Below are positions 36,001 through 44,696 of a stretch of 64,000 nucleotides of DNA, piece by piece. The notes under the pieces were generated by a model that saw nothing but the letters and a program-made list of their open reading frames with translations, made no database searches and had not been told where the DNA came from. Source of the DNA: Thermus brockianus (GTDB taxonomy: Bacteria; Deinococcota; Deinococci; Deinococcales; Thermaceae). Position 1 is the first letter of the stretch. Each line of letters begins with the position of its first letter. The stretch lies in contig NZ_CP016312.1 in the NCBI RefSeq assembly GCF_001880325.1, positions 1 through 64,000 on the forward strand. The letters are read 5' to 3'. Both the position numbers and the translations under genes were made by a program.

Positions 36001-38036
36001 ACCCCACACCGCAAGAAATCCGGTACACCATGGTGGGCATCTTTCTTGGGATGTTCCTGGCCGCCTTGGACCAGACCATCGTTTCCACCGCCATGCCCCG
36101 CATCGTAGGGGAACTTAAGGGGGCGGAGTACTACGCCTGGGTCACCACCAGCTACCTCCTCACCTCCACGGTGGCCGCCCCCATCTTCGGCCGCCTCACG
36201 GAGCTTTTCTCCCGCAAGGCCATCCTCCTTTGGGCGGTGGGGCTTTTCCTCCTGGGCTCGGCCCTTTCCGGCCTTTCCCAAAACATGGCCGAGCTCATCC
36301 TCTTCCGCGGCCTACAGGGGGTGGGGGGTGGGGCGCTTTTCGCCCTGGCCCTCACCACCATCGCCGTCTTTTTCCCGCCCCGGGAGCGGGGGAGGCTGGC
36401 GGGGGCCTTTGGGGCCATCTTCGGGCTTTCCTCGGCGGTGGGGCCTTGGCTGGGTGGGCTTCTGACGGACCACCTCTCCTGGTGTTGGGTCTTCTACATC
36501 AACATGCCCGTGGGGGCGGTGGCCCTTTGGTTCATCCTCCGGTACATGCCCCGGCTCAGGCCCCTTCACCGGGAGCCCTTTGATTTTCTGGGGGCTATCC
36601 TTCTCGCCCTCTGGACCGTGCCCCTCATGCTCGCCTTCTCCTGGGGCGGGAGCACTTACCCTTGGGGAAGCCCGGTGATCTTGGGCCTTTTCGCCCTGGC
36701 CGTGCTCGGGCTTGGGGCCTGGGTGTACGCCGAGCTCCGGTTGCCGCACCCCCTCTTTGACCTCTCCGTCTTCCGTATCCCCACCTTTTCCCTTTCGGCT
36801 CTGGCTGCCTTTTTTTACGGCCCCGCTTTCCTTGGGGCCGTGGCCTTCCTGCCCCTCTACCTGCAGGTGGTGAAGGGGGTTTCCGCTAGCCAAAGCGGGG
36901 TCACGGTCCTGCCCCTAACCCTTGGGGTCATGGTGGGGAGCATCGGCGGGGGGCAGCTGGTGGCCCGCCTGGGGCGGTACAAGGCCATCCTCTTGGGAAG
37001 CGCCCTCTTCCTTTTCGCCCTCTTCCTCGCCCTGCACTTCGTCTTGGAGGTGGGCACACCCCTCTACCTCGTCATCGCCCTCTTCTTCCTGTTGGGCCTG
37101 GGCCTGGGTCCGGCGCAGAGCGTCCTGAACATCGTGGCGCAAAGCGATCTCCCCAAGGAGCGCCTGGGAAGCGGGACCAGCATGGTGCAGTTCACCCGGC
37201 AGATCGGGTCCACCATGGGCATCGCCCTTTTGGGCACCATCCTGGCGGGAAGCCTTTCGGACCACCTCAAGGCCGCTTTCCCTGGGGGGGGTACCCCCGC
37301 CATGGCCCGGGCGGGGGAGGGGATGGCCTTGGACCTGGACCGGGAGTTTGCCCGCCTAAAGGACCTCCTTCCTCGGGCGCTTGCGGGCGATACCGCCGCC
37401 TACGGGGCGCTTCTCCAAGACCCCTTCCTCCCCGAGGCGTTTAAGAAGACCCTGGAACCGGGGGGGCTTCCCGCCCGCTTCGCCCGGCTTCGGGCGGAGG
37501 CGGAAAGGGCCCTAGGGGGGGACGAGGCCGCTCGGCAGGCCCTCCTCCAGGACAAGACGCTTCCCCAGGAGCTTAAGGGGCTTCTCCTCCCGGGGGGGCT
37601 TGTCCGGGGAACCTTGGACCTCCTCGCCCGGGCTTGGGAGGGGGACGGGGCGGCCCGGCAGGCCCTCCGTTCCAGCCCCCTGGCTCCGGCCCTCGAGGGG
37701 CTTCTCGCCTCCCCGCCGCCCCCCGCCCTGCGGCCAAGGGTCCTGGCCCAGGTGGAGGCCAGGCTCCAGGGGGAGGCGGTGCGCCTCCAGGCCCAGGTCC
37801 TGGAGGCCCTGAAGCGGGCGGAAGGGGAGGCCCTTCAGGCGGCTAGCCAGAGGGTCTTGGCGGAGCTCGCTACCCTCGAGGCCCGGGTGAAGGGGGCGCT
37901 CATGGAAGGCATCGTGGCGGCCCTGAAGCGGATCTTCCTCTTTGGGGCGGGCTTCGTGGCCCTGGCCTTCGCGGCGGTCCTCTTCTTGCCCGACCGGGAG
38001 CTTGCGGGCCGCATGGCCCAGGCCTCGCTAAAGTGA
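35997..38036 (+). CDS. EmrB/QacA-type MFS drug efflux transporter with a large repeat-bearing insertion
   Basis: 679 residues; the family norm is about 500. The first 425 residues are a normal 14-helix DHA2 transporter: LDQTIVSTAMPRI (motif of the family), GRLTELFSRK (motif A) and LFRGLQGVGGG. Before the final helix (about 645-664) there is an insertion of about 200 hydrophilic residues. It holds three related 31-32-residue units starting at residues 460, 504 and 545 (pattern RAL-x-GD-x-AA-x2-ALL-x-D ... LP-x-x-K ... PGGL), then a predicted coiled coil (580-640). Starts at ATG 35997, overlapping the marR stop. Confidence 0.88.
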   Translation: MNPTPQEIRYTMVGIFLGMFLAALDQTIVSTAMPRIVGELKGAEYYAWVTTSYLLTSTVAAPIFGRLTELFSRKAILLWAVGLFLLGSALSGLSQNMAELILFRGLQGVGGGALFALALTTIAVFFPPRERGRLAGAFGAIFGLSSAVGPWLGGLLTDHLSWCWVFYINMPVGAVALWFILRYMPRLRPLHREPFDFLGAILLALWTVPLMLAFSWGGSTYPWGSPVILGLFALAVLGLGAWVYAELRLPHPLFDLSVFRIPTFSLSALAAFFYGPAFLGAVAFLPLYLQVVKGVSASQSGVTVLPLTLGVMVGSIGGGQLVARLGRYKAILLGSALFLFALFLALHFVLEVGTPLYLVIALFFLLGLGLGPAQSVLNIVAQSDLPKERLGSGTSMVQFTRQIGSTMGIALLGTILAGSLSDHLKAAFPGGGTPAMARAGEGMALDLDREFARLKDLLPRALAGDTAAYGALLQDPFLPEAFKKTLEPGGLPARFARLRAEAERALGGDEAARQALLQDKTLPQELKGLLLPGGLVRGTLDLLARAWEGDGAARQALRSSPLAPALEGLLASPPPPALRPRVLAQVEARLQGEAVRLQAQVLEALKRAEGEALQAASQRVLAELATLEARVKGALMEGIVAALKRIFLFGAGFVALAFAAVLFLPDRELAGRMAQASLK

Positions 38037-38040
38037 AGGG

Positions 38041-39564
38041 GTGGAGGGGCTTTACCTGGTTTTGGGCGAGGGGCTTTCCGAGGAGGCCAACCGCCTGGCC
38101 CAGGGGCTGGCGCGGGCCCTCCTGCGAAACCCCCCGCCCGGGCTCTTGGAGGCGGTGCCCGCCTACGCCACCCTCTACCTGGAGTACGATCCAAGGAAGC
38201 TTTCCCGAAGGGCGCTTCTTGGCCTTCTAAAGGCCTTGCCCCCGGTGGGGGAAGGGGAGGGGAGGGTGGTGGAGGTCCCCGTGCGCTACGATGGGGAGGA
38301 CCTCCTGGAGGTGGCAAGCCGCACGGGGCTTCCGGTGGACGGGGTGAAGAAGCGCCACCAGGCCCCCCTTTACCGGGTGTACGCCCTGGGCTTCACCCCA
38401 GGTTTTCCCTTCCTGGCCCCGGTGGACCCGGCCTTGCGCCTTCCCCGCCGCCCCCACCCGAGGCCCCGGGTGCCCGCCCACAGCGTGGCCATGGCCGGGG
38501 CCCAGACGGGCATCTACCCCTTACCCTCCCCGGGGGGATGGCACCTTCTGGGCACGGCTTTGGTGGCGGTTTATGATCCCCACCGGGAGAGGCCCTTCCT
38601 CCTGGGGCCCGGGGACCGGGTGCGGTTTGTGGAAGGGGAGGGTACCCCTCCCCCGGAGCCCGCGCCCTTGGAGCTTTTGCCCGAGGCGCCCCCCCTTCCC
38701 GCCCTACGGGTGGAGGAGCCCGGGCTTTTGGACCTGTTGGTGGACGGGGGCCGGTTCCTTGCGGGGCATCTGGGCCTTGCCCGCTCAGGGCCCCTGGACC
38801 GCTATTCCGCAAGCCTAGCCAACCGGCTCGTGGGCAACCCGGAAGGGGCGCCCCTTCTGGAGTTCGCCTACAAGGGGCCGGTGCTCACCGCCCTCAGGGA
38901 CCTGGTGGCGGCCTTTGCCGGGTATGGTTTCGTGGCCCTCCTGGAGGGGGAGGAGGTCCTTCCGGGGCAGAGCTTCTTGTGGCGGAAGGGGAAGGTCCTC
39001 CGCTTCCTGCCCAAGGGCAAAGGGGTGCGGGCCTACCTGGCGGTGGCGGGGGGCTTTCAGGCCCGCCCTTTCCTGGGTTCCGTCTCCCCCGACCTGCGGG
39101 GGCGGGTGGGCCGGCCCCTCAGGTCGGGGGAGGTGCTCGGTGTAGGGGAGGTGCGGCCCGTTCGCCCGGGGCGGGCTTTCCCCTTGCGGCCCTTGCCGGA
39201 GCCCTTTCGGGTCCGCCTGAGGCCCGGCCCAGACTTCCGTGGGGAGGCCCTTCGGGCCTTCCTCGCGGGCTCCTTCCGCGTGGCCCGGGCGGACCGCATG
39301 GGGGTGGAGCTTCTGGGCCTCGAGGTCCCGGGCGGGGAGGGGCTTTCCAAGGCCACGCCCCTGGGCGGGGTCCAGGTGCCTCCTTCGGGGCGCCCCCTTA
39401 TCCTTCTGGCGGACAAGGGAAGCCTAGGGGGCTACGCTCTCCCGGTGCGGGTGGCGGCGGAGGACCTCTGGCTCTTGGGGCAGGCTTGGCCTGGAGCAGA
39501 GATTTGGTTCACGTGGCCGGATAATCGTGAAAACCATCACATAAAGCTTCCCTGGCCCCTCTAA
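38041..39564 (+). CDS. PxpB-PxpC (KipI-KipA) fusion, 5-oxoprolinase subunits
   Basis: 507 residues. The N-terminal ~210 match PxpB/KipI (GFTPGFPFLAPVDPALRLPRR, PLPSPGGWHLLGT); residues ~225-507 match PxpC/KipA (GLARSGPLDRYSASLANRLVGN, YLAVAGG). With PxpA these subunits hydrolyse 5-oxoproline to glutamate using ATP. No pxpA is in the window, so the third subunit must be elsewhere. The family was first described as Bacillus kinase-A inhibitor/antagonist. Starts at GTG 38041, 4 bp after the efflux pump stop. Confidence 0.87.
   Translation: MEGLYLVLGEGLSEEANRLAQGLARALLRNPPPGLLEAVPAYATLYLEYDPRKLSRRALLGLLKALPPVGEGEGRVVEVPVRYDGEDLLEVASRTGLPVDGVKKRHQAPLYRVYALGFTPGFPFLAPVDPALRLPRRPHPRPRVPAHSVAMAGAQTGIYPLPSPGGWHLLGTALVAVYDPHRERPFLLGPGDRVRFVEGEGTPPPEPAPLELLPEAPPLPALRVEEPGLLDLLVDGGRFLAGHLGLARSGPLDRYSASLANRLVGNPEGAPLLEFAYKGPVLTALRDLVAAFAGYGFVALLEGEEVLPGQSFLWRKGKVLRFLPKGKGVRAYLAVAGGFQARPFLGSVSPDLRGRVGRPLRSGEVLGVGEVRPVRPGRAFPLRPLPEPFRVRLRPGPDFRGEALRAFLAGSFRVARADRMGVELLGLEVPGGEGLSKATPLGGVQVPPSGRPLILLADKGSLGGYALPVRVAAEDLWLLGQAWPGAEIWFTWPDNRENHHIKLPWPL
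39510..39529. repeat. divergent copy 3 of the CACGW-N10-TCGTG element
   Basis: CACGT, ten bases, TCGTG, then AAAA: the same 20-bp spacing and same AA follow-on as the copies at 6119 and 40856. Here it lies inside the last codons of the PxpBC fusion. Flanks outside the core differ, so this copy is less certain. Confidence 0.3.
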
Positions 39565-39575
39565 GAAGGAAAAGC

Positions 39576-40778
39576 CTACACCGCCTCCACCACCACAGCA
39601 ATGCCCTGGCCCACGCCGATGCACATGGTGGCGAGGCCAAACTGGACCCTCCGCCTCCGCATCTCATGGACCAGGGTGGTGAGGATGCGGGCCCCCGAGG
39701 CCCCCAAGGGGTGGCCCAGGGCGATGGCCCCCCCGTTGGGGTTGAGGCGGGGGTCCTCCATGTCTAGGCCCCACTCCCGCAAGACCGCCAGGGCCTGGGC
39801 GGCGAAGGCTTCGTTGAGCTCAATGAGTCCGATATCGGAAAGGGTAAGCCCCGCCCGCTCCAGGGCCTTCCGCGTGGCGGGCACGGGCCCGATGCCCATG
39901 ATCCTCGGGGGTACCCCCGCCACGGCCATGCTCCGGATGCGGGCGAGGGGCCTGAGGCCATGGGCCTTGGCGTAGTCATCGGAGACCAGGAGGACCGCCG
40001 CCGCCCCGTCGTTTAGGGGGCTGCTGTTCCCCGCCGTCACCGTGCCCCCCTCCCGGAAGACGGGCCTGAGGCTCCCAAGCTTCTCCAGGGACGTGTCCCG
40101 CCGGGGCCCCTCGTCCACCGCCACCACCCCCTCCTCCTTGCCCCGCCGCACGGGGATGGGGACCACCTCCTCTGGGAAGCGCCCCTCGTCCCAGGCCCGC
40201 ACCGCCTTCCCGTGGGAGAGGAGGGCGAAGCGGTCCTGCTCCTCCCGGGGGATGCCATAGAGTTCCGCCAGGTTCTCCGCCGTCTCCCCCATGCTCTCGG
40301 TGCCGTAGAGGGCCTGCATCCTGGGGTTGACGAGGCGCCAGCCCAGGGTGGTGTCGTACATCACCTGGTTGCCGGTGGGGAAGGGCTTTTCGCTCTTGGG
40401 CACCACGAAGGGGGCGCGGGACATGGACTCCACCCCGCTTCCCACATAGACCTTCCCCTCCCCGGCCCAGAGGGCCCGGGCGGCCTGGGCCACGGCCTCC
40501 AGGCCGGAGCCGCAGAGGCGGTTGACGGTGCAGCCCGCCACCTCCACGGGGAAGCCGGCGAGGAGGAGGGCCATGCGGGCCACGTTGCGGTTGTCCTCGC
40601 CGGCTTGGTTGGCGCAGCCGGCGTAGACGTCCTCCACCTCCTCCTTGGGGACGCCGGAGCGCTCCATGAGGGCGTGGAGGACGTGGGCTAGAAGGTCGTC
40701 GGGGCGCACGGAGGAGAGGGCTCCCCCGTGCTTGCCGATGGGGCTTCGCACCGCTTCCACAATCCAGGCTTCGGGCAT
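39576..40778 (-). CDS. acetyl-CoA acetyltransferase / 3-oxoacyl-CoA thiolase (PaaJ/FadA type)
   Basis: 400 residues of the degradative thiolase family. Nucleophile cysteine in [19 protein letters not shown]; second conserved segment [40 protein letters not shown]; and the C-terminal active-site cysteine in [10 protein letters not shown]. Spacing and the [21 protein letters not shown] segment are closest to 3-oxoadipyl-CoA/phenylacetate thiolases, so a role with the paa genes is likely. Starts at ATG 40778 behind AAGGAGG. A TetR-type palindrome lies 12 bp upstream. Confidence 0.92.
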   Translation of the reverse strand: MPEAWIVEAVRSPIGKHGGALSSVRPDDLLAHVLHALMERSGVPKEEVEDVYAGCANQAGEDNRNVARMALLLAGFPVEVAGCTVNRLCGSGLEAVAQAARALWAGEGKVYVGSGVESMSRAPFVVPKSEKPFPTGNQVMYDTTLGWRLVNPRMQALYGTESMGETAENLAELYGIPREEQDRFALLSHGKAVRAWDEGRFPEEVVPIPVRRGKEEGVVAVDEGPRRDTSLEKLGSLRPVFREGGTVTAGNSSPLNDGAAAVLLVSDDYAKAHGLRPLARIRSMAVAGVPPRIMGIGPVPATRKALERAGLTLSDIGLIELNEAFAAQALAVLREWGLDMEDPRLNPNGGAIALGHPLGASGARILTTLVHEMRRRRVQFGLATMCIGVGQGIAVVVEAV

Positions 40779-40789
40779 AGGGGCCTCCT

Positions 40790-40805
40790 TACCGAACGGT
40801 CGGTA
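40790..40805. promoter_or_regulatory. TetR-type operator upstream of the thiolase (PfmR-like site)
   Basis: TACCGAACGGTCGGTA, a near-palindrome. It fits, on the reverse strand, the TACCGACCGNTNGGTN pattern that I recall for the Thermus thermophilus regulator PfmR of phenylacetate and fatty-acid genes. A related sequence lies at 61201-61216 before the TAXI transporter. The regulator assignment rests on memory of that motif. Confidence 0.55.
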
Positions 40806-40847
40806 GTAGCTTAGCGGATCTGGGCCTTGGGGTCAAGCGATGAGGAG

Positions 40848-40877
40848 AAGAAAAGCACGAGCAGGTGTAATCGTGAA
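40848..40877. repeat. copy 2 of the dispersed CACGA-N10-TCGTG element
   Basis: AGAAAAG, then CACGA (40856-40860), ten bases, TCGTG (40871-40875), then AAA. It matches the element at 6111-6141 over about 30 nt with a few differences. It ends 3 bp before the YyaL-like stop codon on the minus strand, where it is read as a short hairpin followed by CTTTTCTTCT, so it may act as a terminator. Confidence 0.55.
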
Positions 40878-40879
40878 AC

Positions 40880-42820
40880 TTATCGCAAACCAAGGAGGAG
40901 CCCCTCCACCGCCTCCCACGCCTCCACAGGCCGCGCACACACACCCCGCCGGCAAAGGTAAGCCTTCCCTGGTTCCCGCCCTTCCAAAGCCGGCAAGGCC
41001 CCGGTGGGCCCCAAAACGATCTGGGTCAGGGGCAGAAACGCCCCCTTGGCCCGCTCGGCCATGGGGGAGGGTAGGGGTAGGGCCAGCTCAGAACCCCGCT
41101 CCAAGAGGGCTTTCGCCAGGAGCATCCCAGGCAGCGCCTGGGGGTACCGGCGGAGCCAGTGGGCCTTCGCGGCCAAGAGGCTTTCCGCCCGCTCCCAATA
41201 GTCGCCATAGAAGATGGCCCCAAGCCGGAAGAAGGCTTCTGCCAGCGCGCTTTCCCCCGAAGGAAGCGTGGCTTCTTCCACCTCCGCCGCCGGAAGGGGA
41301 AGCTTGGGGGAGACCCCGCCCTGGATGAAAGCCTCCCAGGCGGATTCGGCTACCTCTCGGGCGTGGGCCAGGTAGGGCCACTCCCCCGTGGCGGCGTATA
41401 ACTCCAGAAGGGCCAAGGCAGCAAAGCTCTGATCGGTCAAAAAGGCCTCCCCGCCCAGCGCCCCAGCCCGCCAGACGTGGCGGAGAAGCGGGCCTCGGCG
41501 CATGCTGCCGAGGAGAAAATGGGCCCCCTTGCGGGCCGCTTCCAGGTAGCGGCTTTCCCCCAGGAGCCTACCCCCCTCTGCCAAGGCCCGCACCGCCAGG
41601 GCTGACCAGTCGGCCAGGACCTTGTCGTCCAGGGCGGGGGGCCTGCGCTTCCTGCGGGCGGCGAGGAGCTTTCGGCGTACCCGCTCCCGCCAGGAGGTAA
41701 AGGCTTCCCCCAGCTCCTCCGCCACCGTTTCCTCCCCCCAGGCGGTGAGGACAGAGCGCCCTCCAAGGTCCTCCCCCAAGGTGAAGTACCGCCGGGCCAA
41801 GGGAAAGTCCTCCCCCAGGGCCTCGGCCAGCTCGGCCTCGGTCCAGGTGTAGTACCGCCCTTCTTCTCCCTCGCTCTCCGCATCCAAAGCGGTGTAAAAC
41901 CCTCCCTCCTTATCCTGCATGGAGAGGAGCCAGTCCAAGGTTTCCCGGGCCACCCGCAGGAAGAGGGGGTCGCCGAAGACCTTGTAGGCTCCCAGGTAAA
42001 CGCGGGCTAGGAGGGCGTTATCGTAGAGCATCTTTTCAAAATGAGGCACCCGCCAGAAGCGGTCCACGCTGTAGCGGTGGAACCCCCCGCCCACCTGATC
42101 GTACAGGCCCCCGAGGGCCATGGCCCGCAGGGTGCGAGGGAGGAAGGCCTTGGCCTTCTCCTCCCCCTCCCAGGCCCGGGCCAAGAGGTAGAGGAGGAGG
42201 GTGCCCTGGGGGAACTTGGGGGCAGGGAGGAAGCCGCCCCACGCCGGGTCAAAGGCTTGGGAAAGGGCCTCGAGGGCCTCCCGCTCCGCCCCCTCCGGCA
42301 CGGGGCCTGGGGGCGGGGTGAGGCTTCGCCAAAGGGCCTGGGCCAGGCCCTCCGCCTCCACTAGGAGGGCTTCCCGCTTCTCCCGCCAAGCCCTGGCCAC
42401 GCCCAAAAGCACCCGCTGGAAGCCGGGCAGCCCCATCCGGTCCTCCTTGGGGAAATAGGTGCCCCCGAAGAAGGGTTTCCCCTCGGGGGTGAGGAAGAGG
42501 CTCATGGGCCACCCTCCTTGCCCCGTGAGGCTCACCAGGGCCCGCATGTAGGCGGCGTCCACGTCGGGACGCTCCTCCCGGTCCACCTTGACGGGTACGA
42601 AGTGGGCGTTGAGGAGGGCTGCCACCTCCTCATCCTGGAAAGACTCCCGGTGCATCACATGGCACCAGTGGCAGGCAGCGTAGCCCACAGAGAGGAAGAT
42701 GGGCTTGTCCTCGGCCTGCGCCTTCTGGAAGGCTTCCTCGCCAAAAGGGTACCAGTCCACGGGGTCCTGGGCGTGGGCGAGGAGGTAGGGGCTTCGGGCA
42801 TCCTTAAGCCGGTTCGCCAT
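40880..42820 (-). CDS. thioredoxin domain-containing protein, YyaL/SSP411 family
   Basis: 646 residues: N-terminal thioredoxin-like domain with CHWC in [21 protein letters not shown], then a long alpha/alpha barrel like N-acylglucosamine 2-epimerases ([34 protein letters not shown]). The widespread family has no settled biochemical role. Starts at ATG 42820; a G-rich stretch and TAGGCT lie just before it. Divergent from the nad operon. Confidence 0.9.
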   Translation of the reverse strand: MANRLKDARSPYLLAHAQDPVDWYPFGEEAFQKAQAEDKPIFLSVGYAACHWCHVMHRESFQDEEVAALLNAHFVPVKVDREERPDVDAAYMRALVSLTGQGGWPMSLFLTPEGKPFFGGTYFPKEDRMGLPGFQRVLLGVARAWREKREALLVEAEGLAQALWRSLTPPPGPVPEGAEREALEALSQAFDPAWGGFLPAPKFPQGTLLLYLLARAWEGEEKAKAFLPRTLRAMALGGLYDQVGGGFHRYSVDRFWRVPHFEKMLYDNALLARVYLGAYKVFGDPLFLRVARETLDWLLSMQDKEGGFYTALDAESEGEEGRYYTWTEAELAEALGEDFPLARRYFTLGEDLGGRSVLTAWGEETVAEELGEAFTSWRERVRRKLLAARRKRRPPALDDKVLADWSALAVRALAEGGRLLGESRYLEAARKGAHFLLGSMRRGPLLRHVWRAGALGGEAFLTDQSFAALALLELYAATGEWPYLAHAREVAESAWEAFIQGGVSPKLPLPAAEVEEATLPSGESALAEAFFRLGAIFYGDYWERAESLLAAKAHWLRRYPQALPGMLLAKALLERGSELALPLPSPMAERAKGAFLPLTQIVLGPTGALPALEGREPGKAYLCRRGVCARPVEAWEAVEGLLLGLR

Positions 42821-42865
42821 CCCCCTAAGCCTAGCCTCCTAGGGGAAAGCTTCCCCGGCCGTCCT

Positions 42866-42871
42866 TACAAT
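42866..42871 (+). promoter_or_regulatory. -10 box of the nadC-nadA-nadB operon
   Basis: TACAAT, 6 nt before the GTG start of nadC at 42878, with no Shine-Dalgarno. A leaderless promoter for the NAD synthesis operon. I see no obvious NiaR/NrtR-type palindrome around it. Confidence 0.55.
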
Positions 42872-42877
42872 AGGGGC

Positions 42878-43720
42878 GTGTTGCTCTTAGGCCGGGACCT
42901 GGACGCGCGCCTTTTAGCTTGGCTCGCCGAGGACCTAGGGCATGGGGACCTGACGAGCGCCCTGGCGGTGGAGGAGGGCCTCTTGGGGGAAGCGGTGATC
43001 GTGGCCAAGGCGGAGGGCATCCTCGCTGGCCTGCCCGTGGCGGAGCGGGTCTTTCACCTGGCGAACCCCGAGGTGCGCTTCGTGGCCAAGGTGGCGGAGG
43101 GAAGCCCCGTGGCCCCGGGGGACGAGGTGGCCCGCCTCGAGGGCCCCTTGCGGGGGATCCTGGCGGGGGAGCGCCTGGCCCTTAACCTCCTCCAGAGGCT
43201 TTCCGGCATCGCCACCCTCACCCGGGCCTACGTGGAGGCCCTAAGGGGGACCCGGGCCCAGGTCCTGGACACGCGCAAGACCACCCCGGGCCTGCGGGAC
43301 CTGGAAAAGTACGCCGTGCGGGTGGGCGGGGGGCGGAACCACCGGTTTGGCCTCTTTGACGGCATCCTCCTCAAGGAGAACCACATCCGGGCCGCGGGCG
43401 GGGTGGGGGAGGCGGTGCGCCGGGCCAAGGAGGGCGGCCCCCATTACCTCAAGGTGGAGGTGGAGGTGACGAACCTGGAAGAGCTGGAGGAGGCTCTGGC
43501 CGCGGGGGCCGACCTCATCCTCCTGGACAACTTTCCCCCCGAGGCCATCCGCGAGGCGGTGCGCCGGGTGGGGGGGCGGGTGCCCCTGGAGGCGAGCGGC
43601 AACATGACCCTGGAAAGGGCCCGTATGGCGGCGGAAGCCGGGGTGGACTACGTGAGCGTGGGGGCCCTTACCCATTCGGCCAGGGCGCTGGACCTTTCCC
43701 TCCTGGTGGTGCGGCCCTGA
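42878..43720 (+). CDS. nadC: nicotinate-nucleotide pyrophosphorylase (quinolinate phosphoribosyltransferase)
   Basis: 280 residues; converts quinolinate and PRPP to nicotinate mononucleotide. Family segments: [34 protein letters not shown], the PRPP-site [27 protein letters not shown] and LKENHI, and [12 protein letters not shown] near the end. The start GTG 42878 is where homology begins; the open frame upstream runs through the divergent promoter. First gene of the de novo NAD operon. Confidence 0.95.
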   Translation: MLLLGRDLDARLLAWLAEDLGHGDLTSALAVEEGLLGEAVIVAKAEGILAGLPVAERVFHLANPEVRFVAKVAEGSPVAPGDEVARLEGPLRGILAGERLALNLLQRLSGIATLTRAYVEALRGTRAQVLDTRKTTPGLRDLEKYAVRVGGGRNHRFGLFDGILLKENHIRAAGGVGEAVRRAKEGGPHYLKVEVEVTNLEELEEALAAGADLILLDNFPPEAIREAVRRVGGRVPLEASGNMTLERARMAAEAGVDYVSVGALTHSARALDLSLLVVRP

Positions 43721-43772
43721 ATGCGCTAGCATGGGGCCGAGGCCAGGGGCTAGAGACCCCAACCCAAGGACG

Positions 43773-44696
43773 ATGGAAAAGGAAGCGTTCATCCAAGAGG
43801 TCAGGAGGCTCAAAGCCGAGCGGCAGGCGGTCATCCTCGCCCACTCCTACCAGCTTCCCGAGGTACAGGAGGTGGCAGACTTCGTGGGGGACTCCTTGGG
43901 CCTAGCCCGGGAGGCCCAGCGCACCCGGGCCAAGGTCATCGTCTTCTGCGGGGTCCACTTCATGGCGGAGACCGCCGCCATCCTGAACCCGGAAAAGACC
44001 GTGCTCCTGCCGGACCTCGAGGCCGGCTGCTCCCTGGCGGACAGCATCCGCCCCGAGGACGTCCTCGCCTGGAAGGCGAAGCACCCCGATGGCCTGGTGG
44101 TGGCCTACGTGAACACCAAGGCCGAGGTGAAGGCCCTGGCCGACGTGTGCGTCACCAGCGCCAATGCGGTGGAGGTGGTCTCCCGCCTTCCCCAGGACCG
44201 GCCCATCTACTTCGTCCCGGACATGTTCCTGGGGGCCCACGTGGCCCGCATGACCGGGCGGAAGCTGGACCTCTTCCCCGGGGAGTGCCACGTGCACGCC
44301 GGCATCCGGGAGGAGCATCTGAAGGCGCTTTTGGAAACCCATCCCGATGCGGAGTTCCTGATCCATCCCGAGTGCGGATGCGGCACGGGCTGCCTCTACC
44401 TCAAGCCCGATGCCAAGATGCTCTCCACGGAGGGCATGGTGCGCTACGCCAAGGCCGCCGAGCGCCGAACCTTCGTGGTGGCCACGGAGGTGGGCATCCT
44501 CCACCGCCTGGAGAAGGAGGCCCCGGGCAAGGCCTTCTTTCCCGTGAAGCCGGACGCCGTCTGCGAGTACATGAAGCGGATTACCCTGGAAAAGGTATAC
44601 CTTTCCCTCAAGGAGATGCGCCACGTGGTGCGGGTACCCGAGGAGGTGGCCAGGAAGGCCCGGCGGGCCCTCGAGGCCATGGTGGCCGTGGGGTGA
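43773..44696 (+). CDS. nadA: quinolinate synthase A
   Basis: 307 residues; condenses iminoaspartate with dihydroxyacetone phosphate to quinolinate, using a 4Fe-4S cluster. Signature segments: ILAHSYQLPEVQEVADFVGDS, VFCGVHFMAETA (first cluster cysteine), VCVTSANA with a second, and the ECGCGTGC region. I chose ATG 43773 because the family begins there; the frame extends to ATG 43731 with 14 unconserved residues. 52 bp after nadC and overlapping nadB by TGATG. Confidence 0.94.
   Translation: MEKEAFIQEVRRLKAERQAVILAHSYQLPEVQEVADFVGDSLGLAREAQRTRAKVIVFCGVHFMAETAAILNPEKTVLLPDLEAGCSLADSIRPEDVLAWKAKHPDGLVVAYVNTKAEVKALADVCVTSANAVEVVSRLPQDRPIYFVPDMFLGAHVARMTGRKLDLFPGECHVHAGIREEHLKALLETHPDAEFLIHPECGCGTGCLYLKPDAKMLSTEGMVRYAKAAERRTFVVATEVGILHRLEKEAPGKAFFPVKPDAVCEYMKRITLEKVYLSLKEMRHVVRVPEEVARKARRALEAMVAVG

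Noticed and set aside
38041..39564. Urea amidolyase or biotin-dependent carboxylase subunit
   Set aside because: Allophanate-hydrolase-type names are often given to this family, but no biotin carrier or carboxylase domain is present. The KipI-KipA order fits PxpB-PxpC.
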